From positions 185,301 through 249,300 of the forward strand of contig JAFIFE010000023.1 in assembly GCA_020832185.1 (NCBI GenBank): 64,000 bases of DNA, given 5' to 3'. Source of the DNA: Alkalibacterium sp. Lineage in GTDB: Bacteria > Bacillota > Bacilli > Lactobacillales > Carnobacteriaceae_A. Position 1 is the stretch's first letter; each line of letters begins with the position of its first letter. The notes beneath the pieces are model-generated. The model saw only the letters and a list, made by a program, of their open reading frames with translations. It was not told the origin of the DNA and did not search any database. Made by a program: the position numbers and the translations under genes. Shown here one piece after another: positions 63,942 through 64,000 of this stretch.

Positions 63942-64000
63942 CTCTCAGTAAAGTCTGATAACAGAATTGAATCTTATTCTCTTTTCAACTTTACTGAGAG
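63942..64000 (+). terminator. Probable terminator at the window edge
   Basis: CTCTCAGTAAAGT (63942-63954) and ACTTTACTGAGAG (63988-64000) are perfect 13-bp complements. Whether a T run follows lies outside the window. Confidence 0.6.

Noticed and set aside
1..64000. CRISPR arrays, tRNA or rRNA genes, insertion sequences, prophage
   Set aside because: No regularly spaced repeats, cloverleaf or rRNA segments, transposase, integrase or phage structural genes were recognised on either strand.

Overview
The window looks like chromosome of a low-GC, Gram-positive, motile bacterium, probably of the Lactobacillales (Carnobacteriaceae such as Marinilactibacillus or Alkalibacterium would fit). The clues are AT-rich spacers, strong AGGAGG-type ribosome binding sites, a flagellar set without the P- and L-ring genes flgH and flgI, Bacillus-type chemotaxis genes (cheC, cheD, fliY), and miaA followed directly by hflX with no hfq between. 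The taxon is an inference from gene content; no rRNA gene or other taxonomic marker is present.

1-8200: two small unrecognised genes, then four glycoside hydrolase genes: a secreted GH43 arabinanase-like enzyme with an Ig-like and a LamG-like domain, a cytoplasmic GH127, a GH27-like enzyme and a cytoplasmic GH43. Together they look like a system for releasing L-arabinose from arabinan or arabinose-decorated plant glycans. No transporter or regulator is visible beside them.

8190-15470: housekeeping genes: a pentapeptide-repeat protein (minus strand), a SWIM/SNF2 helicase, a cysteine-rich copper-binding-type four-helix protein, miaA and hflX.

15500-28700: chemotaxis block. Two large chemoreceptors, each with its own sigma-28-type promoter, precede cheW-cheD-cheB-cheR-cheA-cheC-cheY-cheW-fliM-fliY. 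The C-ring genes fliM and fliY therefore lie in a transcription unit headed by a chemoreceptor. A 630-bp non-coding stretch follows; it holds a well nested, GC-rich foldable element flanked by direct repeats.

29180-36040: late flagellar genes flgM, flgN, flgK, flgL, fliC, flaG, fliD, a FliT-like small gene and fliS, with sigma-28-type promoters before flgM and fliC. 36040-36540 is an AT-rich promoter region.

36541-56910: one long hook-basal-body, export and motor operon running from flgB to flgG. It includes motA/motB and the sigma-28 gene fliA and ends with an FtsE-like ATPase that has no FtsX partner. FliA made here would read the six sigma-28-type promoters found in the window (TTAA/TAAA, 16 nt, CCGAT), with FlgM as its anti-sigma factor.

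56910-64000: a non-coding stretch rich in inverted repeats, a minus-strand chemoreceptor with a histidine-containing multi-span membrane sensor, a DUF2254 membrane protein, another membrane-embedded chemoreceptor, and an EAL protein with a degenerate GGDEF motif, probably a c-di-GMP phosphodiesterase.
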